Part shown: positions 8,430-20,400 of the stretch, one piece after another
Position numbering within the stretch: position 1 is the first letter of the stretch
Layout: every line of letters begins with the position of its first letter
Notes under the pieces: model-generated
What the model saw: only the letters and a program-made list of their open reading frames with translations
Told to the model about the DNA's origin: nothing
Database searches by the model: none
Program-made: the position numbers and the translations under genes
From: Elephas maximus indicus
Lineage: Eukaryota > Chordata > Mammalia > Proboscidea > Elephantidae
Length of the DNA stretch: 64,000 bases
Direction of reading: 5' to 3'
Assembly: GCF_024166365.1 (NCBI RefSeq)
Contig: NC_064844.1
Span: 4,114,001 to 4,178,000 of the forward strand

Positions 8430-11400
8430 GTACTCTCCCGCTCGCGCTCCCTGGCCAGGAGAGCCTCCCTCTCGCGCCGCAGCTCCGCCCGCGGAGGTCT
8501 GTGACGGGAAGGCCGGGCTTGCGGGCTCTGACTGGGCCAGCGGAGCAGCTCACCTGAGAGCAGCGGCTTGAGAAGCGCCGCAGGTGCGGAAACCCGGCCC
8601 CGCGCCGGCCGCACACCTGAGCCGGCGTCGCCCGCGCACGCGTGTGACGTAGGAGGGGCGGGGCTTCGGGCCACGCCCCCGGCCCGTGTCTCCTCTGTTG
8701 AGTCTTGCCTCTCTGCTTGTTCAGCGTTGGCTTCAGAGTGAACTGTTTTTTTGTTTTCTTTTTTTTGCAATTTTGACCTCATTCTAAGGCTTTCCTCCCT
8801 CAGTTTGTAGGGCAATCCGTGTCAACCCTTTTATGGTTGATTTTTTTTGGAGGGAATTTTTTTGGTGATGCCACGTTTTTTCACTAATGGGATGGATGCT
8901 GTATCATTTGTTGGTAGTTTTTTTATTTTATGAAACGCGGTGCCAGTTGGAAGCATGTCATATGTGCACCATGTTCCATGAAGTGCATCACAAACGAGGT
9001 ACATATCAGTACCACGGGTCCAGGAAGCACTTACCGCTTCCTGCTTGTACTTGAGCCATGTAACTTACTCAACTTTCCAAAAATACACAAAAATAACATG
9101 CAATACTAAATTAACATTGCACTAGCTGCACATAAAATTGTTATCAGTTTGATTTAGAGTGGGCCATATCGGTACCATGTTCAATGGGGGACATCACAGC
9201 TGTGGGACATATTGGTACCATGGCCCAGGAAGTGCTGAAAATGTGACTGGTAGGTTTATCTAACCAAAACCCGAAACCTGTTGCTCTGAAGTCGTTTCCA
9301 ACTCATAGCTAAGGGATAGGACAGAGTAGAAGTGGCCCATAGAGTTTCCAAGGAGCACCTGGTAGATTTGAACTGCCGACCTTTTAGTTAGCAGCCCTAG
9401 CACTTAACCACTAGGCTGCCAGGGCTTCCACTAACCAAAAAGCCAAATCCCTTGCCTATTCTGGCCCACTGCCCCATAGCATTTCCAGGGAGAGGCTGGT
9501 GGATTCAAACTGCCAGCTTTTTGGTTAGCAGCTGGGCTTTTTACTGCTGTGCCTGGAAAACCTTATAGGGCAGTTCTGCTCTGTCACATGAATTGAAAAT
9601 GACTGGAGGGCACCTAACAACAAGAACTGTAGGGTTCCTGGGCAGTGCAAGTTTGCATTCATCTACTAACCTAAAGGAGCCCTGGTGGCACAGTGGTTAA
9701 GAGCTCAGCTGCTAACCAAAAGGTCAGCAGTTTGAATCCACCACCTGCTCCTTGGACACCCAGTGGGGCAGTTCTACCCTCTCCTGTAGTGTCCCTGTGA
9801 GTCGGAATCAACTCGACAGCAACGGGTTTACTAACCTAAAGGCTAGCAGTTGCAACCCACCCAGCAGTGCCATGGAAGGAAGGCCTGAGGATCTGCTTCC
9901 ACAGTCAAGAAAACCCCATGGAGCGGTTCTACTCTGTAACACATGAGGTCTCCATGAGTTGTGATCACTGGTGGCAACAGGTTTGGTTTTTTTATGACTA
10001 GTGGAAGGTGTGGAACTTATCAGAATGCCTTGTGATTAGTGAAGAGTTTATAGACAGAAAACTTGGCCTTCTTGGTTTGTCTTCAAATTCATCACAGCAG
10101 TCCCAGAAAGCAGAGGTTAAAAATGTAACATCTAGAGTAAAGTTAATCTGCTTTTTTACTTGCCCAATTGCAAGTGTTGGTCTTGAATTGCCTAGTTGAA
10201 AACATCACTTACTTTCAGATGTTTAGAAAAGTTTAGGAGGTACTGATTATTAAGTTACATTTTTCTCAGGAGCCACCTTATGCATAATTTTAGGCCCTTT
10301 ACAGAAAGTGCTTTGTCTCATAGGCATCTTTTTTCAAAGCTGTTTAATTTACAAAACATGTTGCCATCAGAATTGAGGTGAAATTCCCTCACCACCCTTG
10401 CTGTAGCTACAATTCCAGTTTATACCTGCCCTAAGCAACTTTTTAGAATCCTAACCACTTTATTTAACTGCTTTGTTTGGCGGAGCTGATTTTGTCTAAT
10501 GAGATTTTGTTTTGTGTATGATTTCAGAAAATATGCGAGACTGTGCAAAGAGATCAAGTGTACCATTACCCATATTCACAGCCTACATGTTGTCCCATTT
10601 TATTTCTCATTCCAAATGTGTGTTTGTGGGTGGGTGTATATACATTTTTTTTTCCCTGAACCATTTGAGATTAAGTCCCAGAAATACGCCCTTTATCCCT
10701 AAATACGTAATGGTATATGGCGTAAGAAAAAGGACACTCTTATGTAACCACAGTACAGCAATCAAAATCAGGAAATTTAACAATGATTCAGTGCCACTAT
10801 CTTTATCTGAAATCCATGCTCAAATTTTGTTTATGGTTAATATTACATCCTTATTGCCTGTTCTCCTATCCAAAACAAGATTCTATGTTGGATTTAATTT
10901 TCATGTCTCTTTTTTTTCTTTTTTATAATTTTCATGTCTCTTTCATCTTTAATCCAAAACAGTTTCTCAGTCTTTTCTTTGTCTTTCAAAACCTTGACAT
11001 TTTTCAAGACTACAGGCCAGTTATTAGGTAGAATGTCCATCATTTTGGGTTTGACTCATGTTTCACCATTAAATTCAAGTTACGCATTTTTGGCAGGGAT
11101 ACCAAAGAAAGAATGTTGAGTCTCACGTGGCTAAGGAGGCATCTGCCAGATTTCCCCTTTGTAATTAATAAGTACTGATTTAGGAAATAATATTGGAATT
11201 ATTATTCCCGGTCCTTGAGCATAGAGGATATGACCCAGCTGGAGCTGGGCTCACAAGGACTCCCAAGGATGCACCAACTGGGCCCTGAGGTGTAAAGACA
11301 ATTAAAAAAAGGATAATCTTGGAAGATACCTCTTAGGGAACCTTCACAGTTAGTCAATCAGACAGAACACAAAAGACTTTCCACTCTTTATCTTTTTCTG

Positions 11401-14400
11401 TTAGCATTTAGTGAATAGAAATTTGTTGGACCAGTGAAGACCCTCCTGACTGTCCTTACTGAAACCCGTGCCAATGATTGTTAAGAAAGACAATTCAGAA
11501 TGGCGGATCACCGTTTCTAGCCAATCTGTGAAGAGGTGAAGCTTTTGGTGGTTTTGCTCATTTGTGATGTTAATATCTACCGATGGTGCCGTGACTTTGT
11601 TCTCTGTACTTGGGCAGACTTGGCTGTGGGAGCATGCTTGTCCTTTTTCCCATTCTTACCTGTTCTGTAACATCCCTTTGACTAGAGCAGACGTGGCTCT
11701 AGCAGCATGCTTGTCCGTTTTCCCATTCTTGCCTTTTTTAATACGTGCCAGCTAAAACTCTTTTTGCTTTACCAAACTTGGTGATGTTTTGCCCTGCAAC
11801 AGTACTTTCTGGGAGGTGCTCCAAGACATCAAACTTTTATCCTCTCTCCTCAGGTTTAGCATCCGTTGACTTTTGACTGGGTCAGTTATTGCTGTGGTGG
11901 TTGCCAAATGATAAATTTCTGCATTTATTAACATGGCATTTTATTATAAGAAGTACTTTTCCCTTTCTTTTATTTATCTGTATGAGAGTGGACTCATGGA
12001 TTTTTTTTTTTTTAATGGATTAGAAGCCATTAAAAAACTAAAACCAAACCTACTGCCGTCCAGTTGATTCCAACTCATAGAGACCCTGTAGGCCCGTAGG
12101 CAGAGTAGACCTGCCTCCTAGGGCTTCCAAGGCTGTAAATCTTTACGGAAGCAGACTGCCACATCTTTCTCCCATGGAATGGCTGACGGGTTCGAATCGG
12201 TGACCTTTTGGTTAGCAGCCAAGCACTTTAATTACTGCACCACCAGGGCTCCTACAACCCATTTCTTCCCTTATTTGATACTCAAATTTCCCATAGTTGG
12301 CCAGTGGGAGTACATTTTTATCAATGAAACTTTTTAAGGCAATGACGTTTCCTCTTACCACTGCTCTAAAAGTATCCCGTAGTTGCTGACTTAATGCTTT
12401 TGTCATCGTTGTTTTAGAAGTAATATAATTTCAATTTATAATGCCCCTAACATGTAGGAAATGTTTAATAAATGGTCTTAAAATTTTTTTGGTGTAAGGT
12501 CCTTTTTTTGTTTTATTAATTTCTAGTTTTATGATTAGACAGTAAAATTTCTACTCTATAGAATTCACTGATTCTTTTTTTGTGACTTAATTTTTTTTTT
12601 TAAATATATGTTCAGTTTTTTGTGACTGTTCCATTTGTGATTAAAGAGAAGGTGATTGTTATCAGGTTATCTATACCCTTTTGAAGGAGCCCTGCTGGTG
12701 CAGTGCTTAAGCACTCAGTTGCTAACCAAAAGGTCAACAGTTGGAACTGCCTAGCTATATCCCGGGAGAAAGGTGTGGCGGTATGCTCCCTTGAAGATTA
12801 CAGCCTTGGAAGTCCTGTGGGCAATTTTACTCTGTCCTATAAGGTTGCTATGAGTGGAATTGACTCCATGGCAATGGGTTTACATCCACCTGAGTGAGCT
12901 TTGATAGTGTCCTTCAAGTATTTTTTTATTTCATCTAAGTTTTTTAATTTATTGGTTTAAAGTTATTTATATTCTTGTCACACTTTTAATGTTTGTAGGA
13001 TCTGTAATGATGCTTCCCAGACTGGTTGTCTTTTGCTGCATAACTAATTACTCCAAACTTCATGGCTTAAAACAACAAACATTTATTATCTCAGTTTCTG
13101 TGGATTAGGAATTTAGGAGAGACTTAGTTTGGCCATTCTGGATCAGAGTCTCTCATGAATTTGAAGTTAAGATGTTGGCCAGAACATCAGTCATCTGAAG
13201 GCTTGATTTGAACTGGAGGCTTCCCTTCCATGATTGCTTGTTCACATAGCTATTGGCTGGAGGTCTCAGTTTGTTACTGGTTCTTGACAAAAGGCCTCAG
13301 TTCCTCACCAAGTGGACCTCTCTGTAGAGTTGCTTGAGTGTCACCACAACATGGCAGCTAGCTTCCCATGAGTAAGCCATCCAAGAGAGAGCAAAGAGAA
13401 AGTCTTGTAGTACCTTTTATCCCCTATCCTCTGAAGTCACTTATCAATACTTAACGCTTTTTTTCTTGGAAAGCAAGTCTCTAAATCCAGTGCATATTCA
13501 AAAGGTGGGGAATTAGGCATCGCCTCTTGAAGGGAGAAGGATCAAATAATTTATTGGCACCTCCTGTCCCCATTCCTGATATTGGCAATCTGTGTTTTCT
13601 TTCTCTCTCTGTCTTTTTTTTTTAACCTTGTGCATCTGGGTAGAATTTTACCATTTGTGTTGATGTTTTTCAAGAATATGCTTTTGGTTTCATTGATTTT
13701 TTTTTTTTTTAAGTACTTTTCTGTTTTCTAGTTCATTGATTCCTGATGTTATCTTTATTATTTCCTTTAAGTTTAATTTGCTTTTCTCTCCCTGGCTTCT
13801 TCAGGTGGAAGTTTAGGTCATTGGTATGAGACCTTCTTTGCTAATACGGATGTTTAGTGCTATAAATTTTCCTCTAAACATTGCTTTAGGTATACCCCAC
13901 AACTTTTGATATGCATGTTTTCATTTCAAAATACTTTCTAATTTCAGTATTTCTTCTTGGTTTATTTAGGGGTGTAATTTATCATTTCTAAATATATCAT
14001 GATTTTCCAGATATCTTTTTCTTATTGATTTCCAATTTCATACTGGTTATAGAACACACTTTGTATGATTTGAATTCTTTCAAATTTATTTAGACTTGTT
14101 TTACAGCATAAGTATGGTCTATCTTGGTAGATTTTCTCTGTATACTTGAAAAGAATGCTATTCTGCTGCTGTTAGATAGGAGTACTATAAATGTCATTTA
14201 TGTGAAGTTGGTTCATAATGATATTGAAGTTTTCTATATCTTTGCAGATTTTCTGTCCACTTGTTCTATCAATTAACGAGAAAGGGATATCGAAGTCTCC
14301 AACTATAGATGTTGATTTTTTTCACTTTATATTTTCAGTTTTTTTTTGCTTAGTACTATTGTTGCCATACATTTTATTTCTACTTGTGTTTCAAGTCCCC

Positions 14401-17400
14401 CAGTACTGTTACTAATTGGGGTTCAGTTATCTTCCTTTTTATTGATACTTTCTTTTTATTAATGGACTTTTTTACAACATTTCCAGGTTTATAGAAAAAT
14501 TGAGCATATAGTACAGAGAGTTCCCATATACTCCTCTCCCCCCTCCCTACAGTTTCCTCTAGTATTAATATCTTATGTGTCTTAGTTTTCTAGTGCTGCT
14601 GTAACAGAAGTACCACATGCGGGTGGCTTTAAGGAGCAGAAATTTACTTTTTCACAGTTCTGGAGGCTAAAATCCAAATTAAGTTCTCAGTGGTGTTGAT
14701 TCCTTGGTTCCTAGGCTTGTAGATGATCTTTGAATGGCATCTGTCTTCCGCTCTGTGTGTGTGGGTCTCTGTCTCTTCTGATCTTTTTATAACTTAGAAG
14801 TGATTAGGTTTAGAATCCCCCTACACTGGTATGACTTCATTAACACAACAAAAGAAAAACCCCTATTTCCAAACAGGAGAAGGTTGACAGGTACAGGAAT
14901 TAGGATTTCAGTGCTTGTTTTTGGGGGGACATAATTAAATCCATAATAGTATAATACATTTTTAAATGAATCAATATTGATATATTATTATTAACCTATA
15001 TTATTATTAACTAAAATCCATACTTTATTCAGATTCTCTTAGTTTTTACTCAGTGTCCTTTTTGTGTCCAAGAATCCCATCTAGGATAGCACAATACATT
15101 TAGCTTTTATGTCTCCTTAGGCTCCTCTTGGCTGTCAGGGTTTCTCATCCTTTCCTTGTTTGTAATGATGACCTTGTCTCCTTTATGAAATGATCCTCTT
15201 TATGGAGAAGTATTGACCAGGTGTATGGTGGAATGGTTCTTATTGGGATTTTTGATACTTTTGTCATGATTAGACTGAGGTTATAGGTTTCTGGGAGGAA
15301 GACTACAGAGGTAAAATGCCATTTCATCACATCCTATCAAGGTTACATGTTATCAGCACAATTTACGAGTGCTGGTGTTGACCCTGATCACCTGGCTCAG
15401 GTAGAGTTTGTCAGGTTTCTCTACCGCACAGTTACTCCCCCTCCCTCCCACTCCCGTGCTGTACTCCTTGGAAGGACAGCACTATGTGGTGTCCACACTT
15501 ACAAAGCGAAGAATTGTGCTCTCTCTTCTTTAGGGTGAAATATTGATAGAATTTCTGTGGCAGATTTCTCTCTTCTCCATTTATTAATTTTTTTCATTTA
15601 TTTATTTATGGTTGTTTGGATTCATGGATATTCATTTTATATTTTGGGCTATTATCCAATATTACTTTGTTTATTTTGTTGCTCAAATTGTTCCAGCTTT
15701 GGCACAATTATCTAAGAGATATAAAAAAAATCTAAAGGATATGCTTTTATATCTAAAAGACATAAAAAATAAAAAAGTCTTTTATATTTACCAATATACT
15801 GTTTCTGATACTCCGTATTGTATATTCAGATTTATATCTTATTTCGGTTTTTTCCTAAAGGCCTTTCTTTATCATTTCTTATAATACCAGTCTGCAATTG
15901 ATGGATTCTTACATCTGTTTTATATCCGAAAAGGCGTTTGTGTGGCCTTTTGAAAGATTTTTGCTGGTTATAGAAATCTTGGTTGACCTTTTTTTCCTCT
16001 TATTAATTTAAAGGTGTTATTTCATTGTCTTACATTATTTCCTTTGAGAGACCTCTGTCCAAATTCTTATCTTGGTTCCTGTATATGTTAAAAAGGCTTG
16101 GGGGCAGTGCGTGACCTCCTCTAACCACACAAGGGGGAAGGATAATCAAGATCAATAATGCAAGACAGACCCCCATGAGGCAGAGGCCAGACAAGCCTCC
16201 TTTCTCCACCGTCTTTACTAATTCTGACACCAACTGTCCCTCCCACAGCACTATCTGCCGGGTTCGATAATTCACTACAGTGGCTACACAGAACTCACAG
16301 ATCATACTCACAATTATGGGGTTTATTAGGGAAGTAACAGGTTACAGTTCGGGCTCAGGAACACTCAGGATACAGTTCTTCCATCACGACAGCCTCTTCC
16401 TAGCTGTGCTCTCAGGCATACCTCTCCCTGGCCCTTAGTCTCTGCCCAGAGGCACTCAGCTTTCTCCCTCCATGGGCTAGGAAGCCTGCTGCACCATCTC
16501 CTGCCGCTGGGTTTCTGTTACTGGGTCTTTCCTGCTACTGGGTCCTCTCCTTCCTTGGTGGTGGGCTCCTCCTGTCTGCGCTGAAACTGGCTCTTTTTTA
16601 AGGCAAAACTGACCAGTCCCCTTGGTAGGCCACAATTACCTTATTCACCTGGGTTTGAGTTACAAGACCATGCATGGCTAGAAAGGCCACACACAAAAGT
16701 AATCGCAGTGTAGTATATTTTTTTCCTCTGGTTGCTTTTAAGATTTTTCTTTTTTATCACTGGTTTTAGTCAATTTGATTATGTGCCTTGGTATAGTTTC
16801 TTCATGTTTCTCCTCCATAGGGTTTGTGGACATTTTGTTCCTCTCTCTCCTCCGCGTTGGGGGCTTTAAGTACATGTATATTGGGCCAATTTAAGTAGTT
16901 CCACTGATGGTCTGTTCTTTTATTATTATTATTTTCTCTCTGTTTTATTTTGGATATGTTCTGTTACTGTGTATTCTTTTGTGGGGTCTAATCTGCTGTT
17001 GGAGTTCCTTAGTGATATAAACGGTTGAGCACTTGGCTCAACTGTTTGTACCCAGAGAGGAGCCTTGGAGGAAAGGCCTGGCAATCTATTTCTGAAGGTT
17101 CACAGCCATTTAAAACCCTATGTTATCCTCTATTCTGAAACACATCAGGGCACCACGAATCAGAATTAACCCGACAGCAAATGTTTTGTTTGTTTTAAAT
17201 CTGCTGTTGATACTAGCTAGAATATTTTTATTCGAGTATTTTCCATCTCTTTGATTTGGGTCTTTCTTTATATCTTTCATTTCTCTATTTAACATGCTCG
17301 TGCTTTCCTGTATTTTTTTGAGCACATGAAATATAGTTATGACTAATTAGCTTTTTCTTTTAGTTCTAGGGTCTGTGCTACTCTTGTGTCCGTTTCTCTT

Positions 17401-20400
17401 GATTGATTTTTTTCCCATTATGGGTTTTATTTCCCTTTTTCTTTGATATGTCGTATTTTTTGATAGACTGCCAGACATTGTGGATTCCAGCTTTTTGGGT
17501 GCTCGGCATTTTTTTATCGTCTTAAATGTTTTTGAGATCTGTCCTGCGTTGTAGTTGAATTATGTGCAAACAGTTTGATCTTTTCAAGGCCTGTTTTTAA
17601 GCTTCGTTAGGCAGAACCAGAGTAAGGTTTAGTTCAGGGCTGAGTTTGGTCTGCCGCCGGGACAATGCCATTCTTGGGCTTAATTTGATGGCTCTTATAT
17701 TAAAATGTATTTCCACTCTTGCCAGTTGGAACTTGAACTGTACCCACCCCTGCGTGAGTTCTCAGGTGGATTCGTGTGTTTTATTCCTGTGATTCTTATC
17801 CCAGTTTTGAGTGGTTTTCAACAAACAAACAAACAAACAGAAAAACCAGTTGCCACTGAGTCAATTTCGACTCATGGCAACCCCGTGCATTGCAGAGTAG
17901 AAGTGGGCTTTATAGGATTTTCAAGGCTATGACCTTTTGGAGGCAGGTCACCAGTCTTTCTTCTGAGGTGCCTCTGGGAGGGTTTGAAACTCTTAAGTTT
18001 GTGGTTAGTACTTATCATGGATTGAATTGTGTCTCCCCCAAAAACATGTGTATCAGTTTGGCTAGGCCATGATACCCAGTGTGTGATTGTCCACCATTTT
18101 TTCATCTGATATGATTTTTCTATATGTGTTATAAATCCTGTATGATATTAATGAGATGAGATTAGAGGCAGTTATGTTAATGAGGCAGGACTCAATCTGC
18201 AAGATTAGATTGTGTCTTAAGCCAATCTCTTTTGAGATATAAAAGAGAGAAGTGAGCAGAGAGACATGGAGACCTCATACCACCAAGAAAGCAGTGCCGG
18301 GAATAGAGCGCGTCCCTTGGACTCGGGGTCCCTGTGTCTGAGAAGCTCCTAGTCCAGGGGAAAATTCACGAGAAGGACCTTCCTCTGGAACCAACAGAGA
18401 GAGAAAGCTTCCCCTGGAGCTGACACCCTGAATTTGGACTTGTAGCCTACTAGACTGTGAGAGAATAAATGTCTCTTTGTTAAAGCCATCTGCTTGTGTT
18501 ACTTCTTTATAGCATCACTAGATGACTAAGACAGTAGTCAAGTACTGAACCATTTGCAGCACAGAGACTTCTGGTTTCTTCATAGGCATGCACTAATTGG
18601 TACTTTGCTGAAGATTCTTTTTGAGGAACCCCCTGAAGTTCTCTGGAACTTTCTGTCTGTGTACAACTCTGTCCTCTTCATATTCTACCTTGTGAATTCT
18701 ACATGTTTTGGCATTCTTCAGTTCTTAACCTGTGTCTTCTCAACTCAAGGAGAAGGCCAGGTTCTGTTTTTGTTCCCATCTCTGACCTCTTGTTGGAAAC
18801 TCTCCAGGCAGGAAGGCTGGACGATTGCAGAGGTTTTGCCATTTATTTCCCTTCTTTCAAGGATTGCTGTCATGTACCGCCTGTTGCTCAGTGTCTGAAA
18901 ATCATTATTTCATTTATTACATCCAGTTTTTTAGTTGTTTAAGGCAAGAGAGCAAATCCTGTCCCTGTTACTCCATCATAGCTAGAAATGGACATTCCCC
19001 TTCAGTTCTTAAAAAATTCTATTCCGTTGTTGCTTTGTTCTTCATGCTGCTTTGGGCCACCTGGTGCCAATCTTATTCTGTTGCCCATGTAAGTTATTGG
19101 TATTTTTTCCTAAAGAATCTGGATTTTCCCTTTATTTTTAGTCTCTTTATGGAAATGTGTCTCAGAGTAGATTGTCACAAGTCAATTTTCTCATGTGTCC
19201 AGTTCATTCATTTTAGTATGTGATTTCCAGAAAATGTTCTTGGATTATAATTTTAAATATTTATTATTTTCTACTATCTTGTTTTTCTTTTTAGGGGTCC
19301 CAATTATATGTATGTTGGATTTTCTCTGCATGTGTTCTATTTCAGCCACTTTTCTATGACCATCTTAAATTTTTCTCTTATTTTCTCATTTGGTAATTGT
19401 CTCGCTTTTTCTTTATCAATTTTTTATTTGACTGTATTCATCCTTCAGTAGTTCTTAATTTAATCTTCCATTTCTAATATTATTTTACCTTTCTTTTTTT
19501 CATTTCTTCCTGAGTTCAGTCAACTCATTTCTTGCTGTGTGTGTGTCTATTACAATTTCTGGTATTCATTTTTGAGTGTCTGAGTTTGGGTACAAATGCT
19601 CACTTAGTGAAATTTAATTCAGTATTATAATTTGCTTATGCTTCGTGGTTTTTGTTGGCATGGGAGATTGCCATCACCTGAAACGTTTTTATTCTCATTT
19701 TCTGCTTTCCTGTCAGAGTAGGTTTACATTGATAAAGGTGCTATCTTTGCATTTGTGAACAGTTTAGGTGTTTCAGTAGTTTATAAAATTTCTGGTTCAT
19801 GAACACCCTCTTCTGTCAGTGAAGAAAAGTACAGTTTATTTAATGGATGGTTTTCTCGGAGGTTCTGGAGGAAGGAGTTGTATATTTTTCTTTTGTGTTA
19901 TGTAAGATCCTGAATTTCCCACCCTTACTTTTTTCCCCCTACAACCCAGTCTCCAGATGGCGTCTCTGCCTTTCTTTTTACCATCTTCTACCTCTGTCCT
20001 ATAGGGTCGCTATGAGTTGGAATTGACTCGACGGCACTGGGTTACCCCTAAAGTGTTGCCTTTCCAAGACTGCCCTCTTAAATTCTGTGCTTACGTTAAG
20101 TTCCCTCCATATTGTTGGTGCTCTGTCTCTCAGGACTCTTCGCTATTATTTTGTGCTTAGTTCAACCCCTTTTTCACTTCCATGCATTTTTTTTTTCTGG
20201 ATCTCCTAGCTCTGTAAACAGGCTTTCTGTGGGAGCCCCAGAGTGGGCTCTACTGGGAAGTGGTTTTTATTTTTCTCCCTACAGGTTATTTGAAGTTTAA
20301 AGCATTCTCTGTTTCTTGTTTTGCTGAAGACATGGGGTTTTGGGGTCTTATTTGCCGTTAGGAGCCCTGGTGCTGCATTGGTTAAGAGCTCGCCTGCTAA

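Larger units (their letters stand above)
8130..8700. promoter_or_regulatory. CpG-island promoter of FANCL
   Basis: A sharp local rise in G+C and CpG surrounds exon 1, in an otherwise AT-rich window. It holds GC boxes (8161-8170, 8655-8664), ETS-type GGAAG cores on both strands (8188-8194, 8195-8200, 8205-8210) and a NRF1-like motif (8274-8285). No TATA box is visible. The arrangement is typical of a housekeeping DNA-repair gene with dispersed start sites. The island extends about 270 bp into intron 1. Confidence 0.85.
11940..14450 (-). mobile_element. Old L1 fragments, antisense, with nested SINEs and LTR
   Basis: Pieces at 11940-12038 and 12253-12330 look like an L1M 3' UTR (ttggccagtgggag). 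12330-13006 and 13570-14450 look like antisense ORF2 (tttagtgctataaattttcc, gtagattttctctgtatact, cgaagtctccaactat). They are decayed and encode nothing intact. Confidence 0.75.
15890..19990 (-). mobile_element. Old L1ME/HAL1-type fragments, antisense, heavily interrupted
   Basis: Recognisable pieces include ttgctggttatagaaatctt (15960), gctgttgatactagc (17200), ttagttgtttaaggcaagag (18932) and ggggtcccaattatatgtat (19294). The last repeats the theme of the first part, so at least two elements are present. An LTR-like block (16035-16690), two SINEs and an LTR interrupt them. Confidence 0.6.

Noticed and set aside
8416..8815. Minus-strand frames of 66-129 codons across the CpG island, suggesting a bidirectional gene
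   Set aside because: Arg/Pro/Ala-rich translations typical of stop-poor GC-rich DNA; no similarity and no splice donor pattern that I can support.
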